64,000 nt of DNA. Source: Marchantia polymorpha subsp. ruderalis. Lineage: Eukaryota; Streptophyta; Marchantiopsida; Marchantiales; Marchantiaceae. The notes beneath the pieces were generated by a model. It did not search any database and had not been told where the DNA came from. It saw nothing but the letters and a program-made list of their open reading frames with translations. The stretch is from the NCBI GenBank assembly GCA_037833965.1, contig AP031352.1, forward strand, positions 11,388,501 to 11,452,500. The letters are read 5' to 3'. Shown here in pieces: positions 24,487 to 35,540 of the stretch. The position numbers and the translations under genes were made by a program. How positions within the stretch are numbered: the first letter of the stretch is position 1; every line of letters starts with the position of its first letter.

Positions 24487-26023
24487 GTGGTTGCGGTGTG
24501 AATAAAAAGAGAACGTCACATTGAAACTCCACGATCGTAGTGTGCTTTATCAAAAACTAAAGAAGTTTTGCCGCTAGTATATGTGTCCATTTGGTGGAGC
24601 AATACTTAGCGAATCAGATTTAAAGTTTACAGCCGTTATCTACTTTCTGGTAAGCGTATGATGAGGCCAAGGACGAGCAACTCTTCTCATAATTGTACGT
24701 TAAGTAAAGATCTCGAACTTTGGCAAAGATCGTGGTAGTCCTTTTTAATTTCTTTGAATGGATGAACGAGTTTAAAGGCCACGTCTCACGTCCAAAAAGA
24801 CCTGTACGTCCACTCCGCTATTCTCAAAACGTTTTAAGTCGACGTATTGTACATGCCAGAATACTGATGAAATTTTAATATCATGCATTGGAGGAAAACA
24901 AGATCAAAATAAGAGCTTTGTGTAGTTTTCCACCATGGTCACGGATGCAGTGGTTGCTAAACAATGTTCACATGGCTGCAAAAAATTTCACTTATTTGTA
25001 ACTCTGATCACACCTTGATACACAATTATGATACTCGAGAGATTATGTTTGCGTCTTGATGATAATTTGAAGTTTGATGAAGGAATAGCAGTATCAAGTT
25101 GCGTACGGTAGGTTCAACTTCTAAAATTCATTGAACTTGAGGATGAGACAATCTCGAAACGAAACTGATGGTAGTTACGAGTTCTCTCGTCAGGCAAGCC
25201 TTGAATAAGTTACGAAATACAACTAATATATATACAACTGTCAATCACATACTTTTCGCCATTCATCAAATAGTTTAGGAGAGTGGACCAGAAGCTGAAA
25301 ACTTGGAGAGGATACTCATAATCACGCGAGCGAACGAGATATGCAACTTTTTGCTTTCTGTAAACTTCTGCCAATTTGTTCGGTAATGTCGATCGTTCCT
25401 GCAGTTCATAGGCCTCTTAGATATATGTACTTCTCCCCTTTCTATGGATACTCTCCCAAGTTTGTGAATTTCATCCTTGGATTTTCTCACAGGGACAGAG
25501 TATATCTACAGTTCGAATGCTCTGAGTAAGAGAAATCGTAGCTTACCATTTTCTCATCATGGATCCCTGTAGTATGGTGTATAGCTGCGAGCCCGCTCGG
25601 TCCATGATTATAGATATCGTTATAAGGTTATTCATTACAAGCTTGTGTATTCGACCGGAAGTTCCATCTAACTCTTTTCAGAAGAAAATAGGTATTCATA
25701 GTACAAATGGATCATGATGAGTGAGCCAATCTAGTACATAAAGTAAAATGTGAATGATAGCTTCCGTTGTGGTGGTTGGATCCGTTAGGTAGACAGCAAG
25801 ACCGACTGGAGCACAAACACAATATGTGAGAAGCGTGATGTGCGAGGCTTTTTTGAACCATACGACCATAACTAGGTCATGTACAATGAGCACCTGTTAG
25901 CTTCACCTGGTTTGGGCATCTAGTGCACAATTCTCTCTGAGTGTCTCGTTTCAATGGTTTTGCACGTCGTTAAGCATTCAACTCATCATCTCTAAGAACA
26001 CCACATCCATTTGCTTTCGAGGC

Positions 26024-26452
26024 ATGGCTACGAACGTCACTCAAAGTACTCTGCAGCTGATTTTCCTCAACTCATGTGTTGCTCTCTGCATAACACCCAC
26101 ACTAACGGCTGGATTTGGTGTCCAGATTCAGAACGAAGTGTCGGGGCCGATAAATTTACGTTGTCATGATAAGACGGGCGCAGTCAAGGAGAAAGTTCTT
26201 CCTGAAATGAAATGTGAAACTTGGGAATTCACTGAACCCGAAATTTGGACTTGTGATTTTCTGTGGAGGTTTTCGATGAGGCAGCTGAGGCAGTGTTTTC
26301 AGGTTTTTAAGCACGATAATTTCACTCCTTATCTGTTCTGCAATATGTGCATATGGCGAGTAAGGATGCAGGGCTTTGAAATTAAACTATCAGATGGCAC
26401 CTTCTTGCATGTCTTTGACTGGCAGGCGGTTGTCGACTCCAGGCAGCTCTAA
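26024..26452 (+). CDS. Probable S-protein homologue (SPH, plant self-incompatibility S1 family), secreted
   Basis: A single exon encodes 142 residues. A hydrophobic N-terminus (about residues 9-31) acts as a signal peptide. The mature part begins FGVQIQNEVSGPINLRCHDK, matching the family pattern of a V-x-I-x-N strand followed by a conserved cysteine near H/D. It continues with WEFTEPEIWTCDFLW and ends with LFCNMCIWRV, matching the C-x-x-C-x-W block of S-protein homologues. Family members are small secreted beta-sandwich proteins; the founding member is the pollen self-incompatibility determinant of poppy stigma. The span RFSMRQLRQCFQ could instead be a tiny intron. Role here is unknown. Confidence 0.6.
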   Translation: MATNVTQSTLQLIFLNSCVALCITPTLTAGFGVQIQNEVSGPINLRCHDKTGAVKEKVLPEMKCETWEFTEPEIWTCDFLWRFSMRQLRQCFQVFKHDNFTPYLFCNMCIWRVRMQGFEIKLSDGTFLHVFDWQAVVDSRQL

Positions 26453-28546
26453 TGTTCTTGCTCTGAGGGATTTCAGCCTCTCTATGAGTCCCTGTTCCTA
26501 CTTTGAGATTCTTTTGGTAGAAACTTCAACTCAGCCAGGACGGAGCAGCGCTTGGAGATCACAGGTTCGCCCCCACAGCTTCGACACGGAAACATAACAC
26601 GGCGAGAGTTAGACTGTCCAGAATTGGAGCTCTGACGTTATAGACTGAACTACTTTTCTTGTATCTCATCTGCTCTGTTCGGTGAAAGCTTGTACTTCTG
26701 ATTGTCCAACCTTGGCTCCTGGGCCGCTGGTAAGCTACAAATTTTTCAAATGGTTGTGTTTGTTTGCCTATATTACGTATGGACCTAGCCACATTTGACT
26801 CGTTCTTTGCTGTTGAAAATCATTCGTGATGTGCTACACAGACATGTTCGACATCCACCAGTTTTTGTGAAAAATATTGTCAAACTCTGTTTGGGCCCAT
26901 CAATGTCAAGTAAACTGAAATCAAGACTCCAATTCAACGCAAGCTTCATTAAACAACAGCCCTTGAATGAATGCTTAAGTCCAACCAATTAAGGTCGACG
27001 AGCTCTATGTATCTCAATGGTAATCTATGCTTGTATGAAGTCAACGGCGAATTTCATGACCAATTGTGAACTGTTTGCAGAGTCATCATTGATGCAGACT
27101 TTCAATGCATTCTATTCCTTCAATCTGCCGCTTGCACGACATTAGCTTTCAGGAAAGTTCTCGAATCAGTCGCTCTTGTAAGAATCGAATTTTCGAAGAC
27201 GATAAATTTCGGATCTGAGCACTGATCTCAGGCTTACGTGTTCAATGATTGAAATTTAATCTTGGAAAAAAGTGCGTGCATCGTCGATGTACTGCGGTAC
27301 TTCTGCAGCTTTCCTTTGTTAAGCTGAATGCATTAGTTCCCTGCATGTTATGTCAGTCCACATCTGATCTTCATGTCTTCCAGATCACTCTGTTTTGCGT
27401 TAGCACTTCCCAGCGCAACCACGACCACTCTTTGCCGTTGGCCAGTCTATGAAGGAACCCTCAAGTGGAGTGGCATGTGTCCGAACTCGTCTCTGCCAAT
27501 TACCAAAGTTTGAAGAATCAGTGAAACGTCACACACGTAAAACGGTGAAGGCTCTCATGATTTGATAATACAATTGGAACTGAGTCCTGTCCGATTCTGG
27601 GTGCTCATCTGTGTCCTCGAAGTCTTCTGTGAATGGAGGGAGAGAAGATTATTCGATTTCATTCTCAGCCCATAATTTGAATATTGGAAGAGAACTGAGA
27701 TCAAATATTACAGGTCTAGGCTGAGCAATCTTATATTACCATACCGGGACATGATTACGAACCGAACGCACGAATTGGAAAAGCTTACACAAGCTCTGAC
27801 CTCCTCCATGACCCTGGCATTTCCATATTCTGCTCTGATTTTGTGTCGGCAGATTCTATAATGGAGATATCACGCAGGAAAGCTGCCCGTGTCACGACGA
27901 ACGAACTGCTCCAAGAATAAAGCACAGTGCACCAAACTGGAATCTACATCGCTCCGGGTTGGACATAATAAAAACACCGTACAAACAGCAAACTGCCTGG
28001 TTGTAAGCCGAACGAATTTACAGTCTTTGCCTTGGGTCTGATCTCAACAGGCTCTAACCTTCATGATGTTTGGGAGGCCGGAAGTGTCAACGCTTTTAGA
28101 ACTTAAATAAACTCTTCGATTTGGCAATCCATTCACTCAAGAGAACTCCCTCCAATGCCAAGCACGCTAGAGAATATTCACCAGTGACTAGAAACAGGGG
28201 AAACTGAGACATGGCGGTGTACACGAGATGAAATGAGATGGCTGATATCGGAACGACGAATCCGCCCTTGAGTCTGCCTGTTGTAGTACGTGTGGTCTGA
28301 AACTGGATGCCGATCAAGATATTTGTGTGTGTCGAGCAGGGACAGCTTTGACTGAAGCTTGTGCCTGGGCTTACATAAATGCTTCCATTCCAACTGTCAC
28401 AAAACGCACATTTAGTTCCTGTGTCTTCACCATGTTCTCGCTTCTGCTTTCATCACCATGATCTAATCATGAGCAAGAATCCAAGCTTGACAGAGTTTTG
28501 TATTAATTCTCTGCATGTGATAGTGTATCAATCATAATTGAGGGCA
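26453..28546. other. Intergenic region, no gene recognised
   Basis: Two kilobases with only short open frames. No repeats or RNA genes were noticed. Confidence 0.4.
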
Positions 28547-29053
28547 ATGAGCTGCGGGTTTTACCTTTTAGCTCTGTGTCTCGTATTTCTCGGAAGCGTA
28601 CTCTTACCCGTACATGGATGGAGACTTCGCTTTGGTCAGTCAGTCAGAAGGTTGTCCAATTGAGCCACAGAAGCTTGCCACCCCCAGCTTACAGACCCTG
28701 TGTTCCACGCTGGAGATCCGAATCGACCAGAATATCCCCCGGATGGACAAATGCTCCAATCCGTTGCAGCTTCTTTCTTCAGTGGATCTTCGCTATTGCA
28801 GTTTCGACCTATTACAGGCAGTATCATCTTTCCTCTCCATCGAGTTGTCCAGAGAACTGTGAGCCTTTCTCCAGCCCGAAAGTCCCGAAAATTCGACGAG
28901 ACAGAAACGAGACTGGCTCTCGGGAAGAGAGCTTGTGACTGCGAAGGACTCACGATTTCGGATTCGGATCTTGGTCTGGATGAGTTGCACCTGCTAAAGA
29001 AACAGACGAACAGTGATGGTCAGGAAGAAGGAACTGTAACGATGACAATATAG
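28547..29053 (+). CDS. Hypothetical small secreted protein, possibly with a 60-nt intron
   Basis: An ATG at 28547 opens a strong signal peptide, MSCGFYLLALCLVFLGSVLL followed by PVHG. The frame meets TGA at 28661 and then continues open in the same frame to 29053, with protein-like composition (DPVFHAGDPNRPEYPPDGQM, then a serine/arginine-rich and acidic tail). Removing a 60-nt segment at 28635-28694 that starts GTCAGT and ends TTACAG deletes the stop and keeps the frame, giving about 148 residues. No family was recognised. Alternatives are a pseudogene broken by the TGA, or a 38-residue secreted peptide gene. The three overlapping open frames on this strand lower confidence. Confidence 0.35.
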
Positions 29054-30230
29054 ACCCGCACGGCCTCTGATGTCATGTTCCCGTTCACCCTGTACTCTGA
29101 ACTGAGTCGTAGACGGAGATCCAGGAAGCGCACAGTTACACTCGAGATTAATCTGATGAACATTGTTTACTTCCTCGCTGGCTGTGATTGATGTACAAAA
29201 CCATAGCATCAGGGCTAACAAGGTATTGATACTCTGAAAATGAAGTCAGAAGGGAAATGCTCTCTTAAACATCAAGCTCAAATCAAACCCTCATTATACA
29301 CCTCCATTACCTGCGAACATGTTATGTCTGAAACCTGGAGAGAAGACGCTTTCCTGGAGAGCTTGACGGCTAGGTCAAACATCATATCCCAGTGAACATC
29401 AATCAGGCTTTTCATGATCAGTTTAGAATAGGGAATCCAGGACGACTCCAAATAATAGAGTTGGCCCTTGAGTTCTACTATCCTGGAATCCAAGGAGTCA
29501 CTTTTGCATGCTGATATTGGATCTGGCTAGAAGTGCCGGAAGCTTAGACACCAAGCCAAGCACAGACAGATTCGCATTGCGATGGTGAGAGATGTTGTTG
29601 CAGCGAACAGTTTAACCCACCAGTACATGTCGCCCTGACGGTTTGATCCAGTTATGGATGAGATGCTTTCGTCTACCCTAAGCTCGGCGATGGCAATGGT
29701 TTAGATTCGTCGAGGAGACTTGGACGTGACCACTGGTTGCGGGCTGAAGTTGGTTATACATATAGCAATGCGCCCACCGGCACCTACCAACAGGAGAAGT
29801 GGCATTTGAGAGGCCAACAGTGATGGACAGCTTGACATTTACAACCGACTCATGATCTCCCGGAAACAGCTCCAGGAAGAGGGAGTGTGCGCCCGAAATA
29901 GGCTCGATGGTGCTTCTCTCCCAACAGAGATATGGGAGATACGGGCCGGCTGGCTGGCTGGCTGGCTGGCTGTGAGTGAAGGAAAAAGGTGCTGCCGATC
30001 ATTCTGAATTGTCGACGATTCGTTTAAAGTTCTAGATGTTATGCATTGCGACCTTCTCTGCACAAACTTGCGGGTGCTGTCCTGGTGTTGTGTCCACGAA
30101 TCGGATGGGGTTGAATTCTTCAGGTTGTCGACACGGGCATGAAGTCGAAAACGCACACTCATGAGTTAGACAACGGCGTGGGCGATCAACTCTCTGGTAT
30201 TGATCGAAATCGAGCTGTCAGAGGATATTG
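29054..30230. other. Intergenic region with GGCT microsatellite
   Basis: No gene is recognised. A GGCT run lies at 29947-29972. A minus-strand frame at 29278-29493 looks helical (ELKGQLYYLESSWIPYSK) but has no identifiable family, and no flanking exon could be joined with confidence. Confidence 0.35.
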
Positions 30231-33117
30231 ATGGAACCAGTAAGCTTGACCGTTTCGCTCGCTCAAACTCTGCTCCAGACGGTGACTCGTGCGATTACAT
30301 GGTGGAATCAGACGGAAAACGCCGAGGTAGCCGAGGAGCTCAGCTTGTTTGCCAAGAATCTCAAGCATAACATTGGCGTGCTGAGCTGGAGAAAAGTGGC
30401 CAAAAACACCACCTCAACTTACGCAATTGGTACATTAACCCCTCGACCCCCCACGATCCAAACACCTCCGAGTGCAAGGCTTCGAGATGAAACAGATTTC
30501 CACAATTTCCACTTGACCGGAGAAACTCAGAAACGAGCGGAGAAAGAGCTGTCGAGAGAAGCAATCGAGACGATCGTGAGGTCTTAGTGGTTGAAAGTGC
30601 AAATGGAGTTGGTGGAGTTCTTGGCCAGTGTATGCGCACAAGCTGAATAATCAATCGGTGGCGTTACATTGTTTTGTAGAGGCTCTACAGGGGGATCTTC
30701 GGCGAGGGCAGAAGGATGCAGAGAGAATTTTGATGGAAAATGTCGTCGAGTCCTTATGGCACGCCACGAAAACGATGTCCGAGCTCTTGCTGATCCACCA
30801 GCGAGTTATAACCTCGTTCCAAATCCAGCTTTTGCTCATCATCGTCGATGTATGCTTCTGATCCACTGTCGGATTCCCTTTTTTTCTCCTTGACCTGCCT
30901 GCATCATGATGATGATGATGATGATGATGGCCTGCAGCGTGAGTGCATAATTCCATACTGACAGAACCGGATCGCTGACGACTTCTTGGTGTGATTCGAC
31001 TTTCTTCGACTTTTGACAAATTCGTATAACAGTATCGTCAATTGAGAGCAAGCGCATATAGATCTACCATTCCAAAAGCTCGAGGCCTCAAACTGCACGT
31101 CTGGCTCGACAACGAGTTCTGCATGGGAGAGTTTTGGTAGCACCAGGAGAGCAGTGGAAAACATCGGAGAGCGGAGCGTTGTAACATACGAGGGTGCTCT
31201 GTGTGAATGCTTGTCTGTGTGATCGAGCAGGTGACTCTCGACAACAAGGAGATGCAGAAGTTCCATGCTGCAGTGGACCGCATGCAAGCGGAGTTAGTCA
31301 CAGCGTACGCGACCACGAACGCCGCCTCGACCCGGAAGGAGCTCAAGGCTCATATGCGCAAGGACTTGCAAGAGATGTTCGTCCCGCTGCTGGCGGCGAT
31401 GCGATCTCACGGCCAAAGCATCGAGGAAGTGATCTGTATCATCAAAGGAGACGAGCGGCAAGCTCAGACGGATGATTTGGAGAAAATCTTTGCCGATGTA
31501 AGAAGCCCGTGACGCTCCAGATTGTACATCCCTCCATGATCGTGAATTGAGAGAGAAATTTCGCATCGCATCGCATCGCATCGCATCTGATTTCGGCCTC
31601 CAGGTACAGATCTACAGATCTATCTTCCTAGGCCATAGATCACAGTGGGGACGAGCGCTGGTGCCGGAGAGTGACTCCTTGACATGGTGCTTGTCTCTGC
31701 AGCTGGTGGCGGCGGCTCATGAAAGGGACGGCCCCGGCAGCAGCAGCAGCAGCAGGAGGGACAAGACGACGGCGATGGAGCCAGTGTCGAGCTCGGGATT
31801 TTACAAGTCCAACACGCTCAAGTGGTATCACGACCCCATCACGTGGGAGGTCATGTGCGATCCGGTGAAAGCCAGCGATCGGAGAACGTACGACAGATGG
31901 ACACTGATTCACCATGCCAGCAGTATGAAACTGAGCCCATTCGACAGGAGCCCGCATCTGCAGATCATCTTCGATGACATCGACGTGAGGAGTCGATTGT
32001 TTCAGAAGTACCCCGAGCAGGAGGAGATTTATCGGACCCTGCGCAGTCGGTACCGGCAGCAAGCTCTGGAGAAAGCCAACGGGGAGGATTGCAATCCCGA
32101 CGAGGTGCTCGTCATGCTCAACCACGTGCTGGCCTGGGCGGAAAACGACGACGAGTGTCGTGCCAAGCGCGATGAAATGCTCATGCGCGTTTCCCGATCC
32201 AACAACGACGACATGCTCTCGTCTTCGAGCTCCGGTTCCGTCTCCAACAACCCGATGCAAATCTCATCTTCAAGTATGTATGGCGGCATCATCAGCACCA
32301 CCATTTACAGTGCTCGATATATGTCTTCGCGTGCACCTGCACCGCATCGAGCCCACTCGTTTGATACATGGCTTTGAATGCTCCTCATCCTTCATCTTCT
32401 TCACTTTCATGGCACATGTAAGGAAGGCATCAGGGAAGGACATTCATTCGATTCATCTTGATCCGAAATTTCAGTCCATTTGCTCGCAACTCTGTCACGG
32501 ACATGTTTTGGAAAGAGTTCTGGTACAGATTTCAATCCAAGCCTCAGAATCACGGCCCGAGATCGAGTCACTGAATAGATAACGGATGTTCGTGAACGTG
32601 GCTGGCTGCTGCAGATTCGAGCATAGACTCTCCGGAATTTCCCCAACTCATGTCATGGCTGGAACGAGCGTATGCGGAGAAGACCAAAGGAGACGCGGCA
32701 TTCTCGGAAGGGAACTACGGAGAGGCCGTGGAGTACTTCACTTCGGCCATCTTTCTTGCACCCCTGAGCGAGTCTCTCTACTCGAAACGTTCTGCATCGA
32801 ACGCGTTCCTGCACAATTACCAAGAAGCTCTGGAGGACGCGAAAATCGCCTTGGAGTTGAATCCCGACTGGGCTGAGGGCTACTTGAGATTGGCGACGGC
32901 CTATCAGGGAATGAAAAATCATCGGGAAGCCATCGCTGCGTACAAGAAGGGGCTCGAGTCCGATCCCACCAATGAAGCGATAAAATCAGGGCTTGCAGCA
33001 GCGCAGGGGGCGCATTGGAAAGAGAAGGGGTTCAAATTCATCTGCTCGCAAAGTCATCTGCTCTATCTCGTTATATCATTCCTGACCCTCCGAGTCCTCC
33101 AGAAGATATCTCCATAA
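30231..33117 (+). CDS. Helical-bundle / U-box / TPR protein, probable E3 ubiquitin ligase or co-chaperone
   Basis: Five exons in phase: 30231-30429, 30680-30849, 31231-31497, 31703-32273, 32615-33117 (569 residues). Residues 1-215 are alpha-helical and resemble the N-terminal four-helix bundles of plant U-box and MLKL/MCA-type proteins. A serine/arginine linker leads to a U-box around residues 235-310 (YHDPITWEVMCDPV, then RRTYDRW and SPFDRSP; family DPI..E.M.DPV....TY.R). Residues about 410-530 form three TPRs of the HOP/STI1 type (AYAEKTKGDAAFSEGNYGEA, AIFLAPLSESLYSKRSASNA, ALELNPDWAEGYLRLATAYQ). Such TPRs dock the EEVD tail of Hsp70/Hsp90, and a U-box recruits E2 enzymes. The order U-box then TPR is the reverse of CHIP. 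The last 40 codons after WKEKG are unlike the domain and may reflect a missed intron. Confidence 0.8.
30903..30929. repeat. ATG/CAT trinucleotide microsatellite
   Basis: An uninterrupted GAT/ATG run in intron 2 of the U-box/TPR gene. It creates a poly-histidine stretch on the minus strand that is not a real protein. Confidence 0.85.
31561..31587. repeat. Pentanucleotide microsatellite (TCGCA)n
   Basis: About five copies of TCGCA lie in intron 3 of the U-box/TPR gene. Confidence 0.85.
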
Positions 33118-33133
33118 TCGATGATTTTCTTTC

Positions 33134-33165
<32 letters not shown>
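33134..33165. repeat. AGAC tetranucleotide microsatellite
   Basis: About seven AGAC units lie 17 bases after the proposed stop of the U-box/TPR gene, so probably in its 3' UTR. If the alternative frame of the last exon is used, it would encode a TDRQ repeat. Confidence 0.85.
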
Positions 33166-34101
33166 CCACGGTATGTATGGATTGTGTTGAAGCTTCTCAC
33201 GATTCGTTGGTAACAAGCGTGTAACTGTATAGATGTACATTACAGTGTATTTGCTACGGGAAATTGAGAACCTATGCGGACAAACGACACTTTTGCTTGC
33301 CTCTTTTCTTAAGAGACATCCAAGGCCTGCAAATTTCGATGTGGCAAAGAACTACCGGCTTTCTATGTGACCTTCCACTCGAATTCTCATTTGTTCAGTG
33401 AAACTCAAATGTCCGACTCAGATGCTTATCACTCCACATATGTTCCTCATTCCTCATCTGACGTCCGTTGTTTACACCTTTCACGGTGCTGTTGTGGCTG
33501 CCATCATCCTTGAACTTGTGGATCAGACTGTATTGAAACTTCAAAACGAACAGATCAATTCACAGCAAAGGCTTTCACGAATTTCATTGACTAAAGCGTG
33601 AGTTGATTAACGCTGTCTTCGTGTCGAAAGGAATTCCCTGTCAGTGTCTAACTTACTGTGGCTTGAGTTCCACGCATCAAGAAGAAAGAGAGAGTGGACG
33701 AGCCAATTGTGACGAGAATGAGATCAGCTTCGTTCTTGACCGAACGCGCCTAGAAGGTGAAACAACGACTGGACATTCTATCCTGTTGTAATTTGAGCAG
33801 ACTGCAAAATTTGGTGATTTATTATCTTCCCATTGCTTCCTTCTGTAAACGAGCTTCAAAGATCAAAGAGCTTAATCTTTGAACCTTGAATTTTCTCCGA
33901 TGCCCGTTTTTCTTTTGCTTGCACTTTGGTCAGTGCAGAATTTATGACTAAATTTGGAATCGTATTTCTGATTAGTTCCGGAACATGACGGATGACGAAT
34001 GCCGTATTACTGCTCTTTCAACACTACCCGGCCTGGCATTTCTCTTTGAAGTCGTGTTTCGATACAAAATGAAAATTACATAATTCAACAAATTTAGATA
34101 A
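33166..34101. other. Intergenic region, no gene recognised
   Basis: The 3' flank of the U-box/TPR gene grades into AT-rich sequence. Only short open frames without motifs occur. Confidence 0.4.
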
Positions 34102-34373
34102 GAGGAAATTATAATCATTACATACTCATATTTAACTATTTATAAATCAAGAGTTTAAGGTAAGCTCAGGTTAAATGTGGAAATTGAAAATGAGGAAATT
34201 ATAATCATTATATACTCATATTTAACTAATTTATAAATCAAGAGTTTAAGGTAAGCTCAGGTTAAATGTGGAAATTGAAAATGAGGAAATTATAATCATT
34301 ATATACTCATATTTAACTAATTTATAAATCAAGAGTTTAAGGTAAGCTCAGGTTAAATGTGGAAATTGAAAAT
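34102..34373. repeat. Tandem repeat, three copies of a 90-91 bp unit
   Basis: Units start at 34102, 34192 and 34283 with GAGGAAATTATAATCATTA and end with TTAAATGTGGAAATTGAAAA. Copies differ by one or two bases and one single-base indel, so the array is young. Confidence 0.95.
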
Positions 34374-34591
34374 AAATAATAATATTTAATCATATGAGTT
34401 CACAAAGTAAAAGATCTTACAAGAGTTCTGGATCACCCTATTAGATTAATGGACTTCGTCCCCTTGTCCCTTTTGAATAATAAACAGATATGAGACAGCT
34501 TTCGCCATTCACACTACACCAAACTCCAACGCAGTATGAAGAGTTGCACTGCAAGATGCCATTAACACAAACTGATATGTCATCTGGAAAG

Positions 34592-34618
34592 CTAGAGGAG
34601 GTTGCCACCCTCCTCTAG
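34592..34618. repeat. Short perfect hairpin
   Basis: CTAGAGGAGG, a 7-base loop and CCTCCTCTAG. It lies just upstream of the LTR-like region and may belong to the same element. Confidence 0.7.
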
Positions 34619-35166
34619 GTACTGTACATATATAGAGACGACAGTTCGGAGCATGGTTCCATTGCAGGCAGGGATTCACAAGTATATGGATTATTGTATT
34701 TTTTCTTGAGGAACGTAGTGACTTTTTGTCACTTTATATCTATAACTTTTATATGCATAGTAAGTAGTAGGCTTGCAAACTATCTTGTAATCATATGCAT
34801 ATGAACCTCAGAGACATTTTTGTAACTATGATCACTAACCTAATGTTAAACCGTGAAAGTCAAGTTGCATACTAATCTAAAACAAAATGAAAATTATACT
34901 TGCTCTTTCATGGATTATCGTCAAGTATTGATGGATGTCATGAATAATAAGGTTTTTAAAATGATTGCAATTATAGTCAAATTGAGCTCAATATTGATTC
35001 AAACCCATCAAAGAGTCAAGACTAGTCAAAGTGAATGAATGTTTAAACTAAAACTATGCTGTCCATCAATATAATTAAGTATTTTTCATAGTTTCATCGA
35101 AAAATATAACTAGATATTTTCTAATTTATGCCATGTTTCATAGAATATTATTTTGATAGATGCAAT

Positions 35167-35540
35167 TATATATTCTTGGAGACGAGTCTCATTTCGCCTT
35201 TGAAACTTTGTAACTTCATAATGTACAATGAGTTTCCCGTGGGCTTAGCTCTTGACTTTGGGGTTAATCATGTACTTGTTGCCACTATATATTCTTGGAG
35301 GCGAGTCTCATTTCACCTTTGTAACTTCTTAGTATACAATGAGTTTCCCGTGGGCGTAGCCCCTGACTTGGGGTGAATCACGGACCTGTTGCGTTGTGTC
35401 CTCTTTTTCATTCTCGAGATTTATCTGTGAAAGCTAGTTTGATTTTGGTTTGTTAGACTAGTTAGCTTAGATTATATAAGAGAGCTTTTGAAAATATTAA
35501 TTTCTTACATCACTGAAGATGTTCAATAAGACATTAATTC
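35167..35540 (+). mobile_element. Copia-type LTR remnant with an internal 119-bp tandem duplication
   Basis: Two diverged copies begin TATATATTCTTGGAG at 35167 and 35286. Each contains ACAATGAGTTTCCCGTGGGC followed by a TAGC..TGACTT.GGGGT block and AATCA. This is followed by GTTGCGTTGTGTCCTCTTTT, the usual layout near the 3' end of plant Copia LTRs (GTGG.GTAG..., GGTGAA.CACG, GTTGTGT, TTCATT). No primer-binding site or coding domain is visible, so this is a solo or broken LTR with uncertain limits. Confidence 0.5.

Larger units (their letters stand above)
20646..26023. other. Intergenic region with repeats, no gene recognised
   Basis: This holds 5.4 kb between the thaumatin-like gene and the S-protein homologue. 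It contains the degenerate short-period repeat at 21465-21930, a TATATG-rich run near 22875-22895, and the 34-bp palindrome at 24453-24486. None of the short open frames shows a family motif. Confidence 0.4.

Noticed and set aside
30651-31057. Minus-strand frames with poly-histidine or poly-isoleucine
   Set aside because: They read through an ATG/CAT microsatellite in an intron of the plus-strand U-box/TPR gene.
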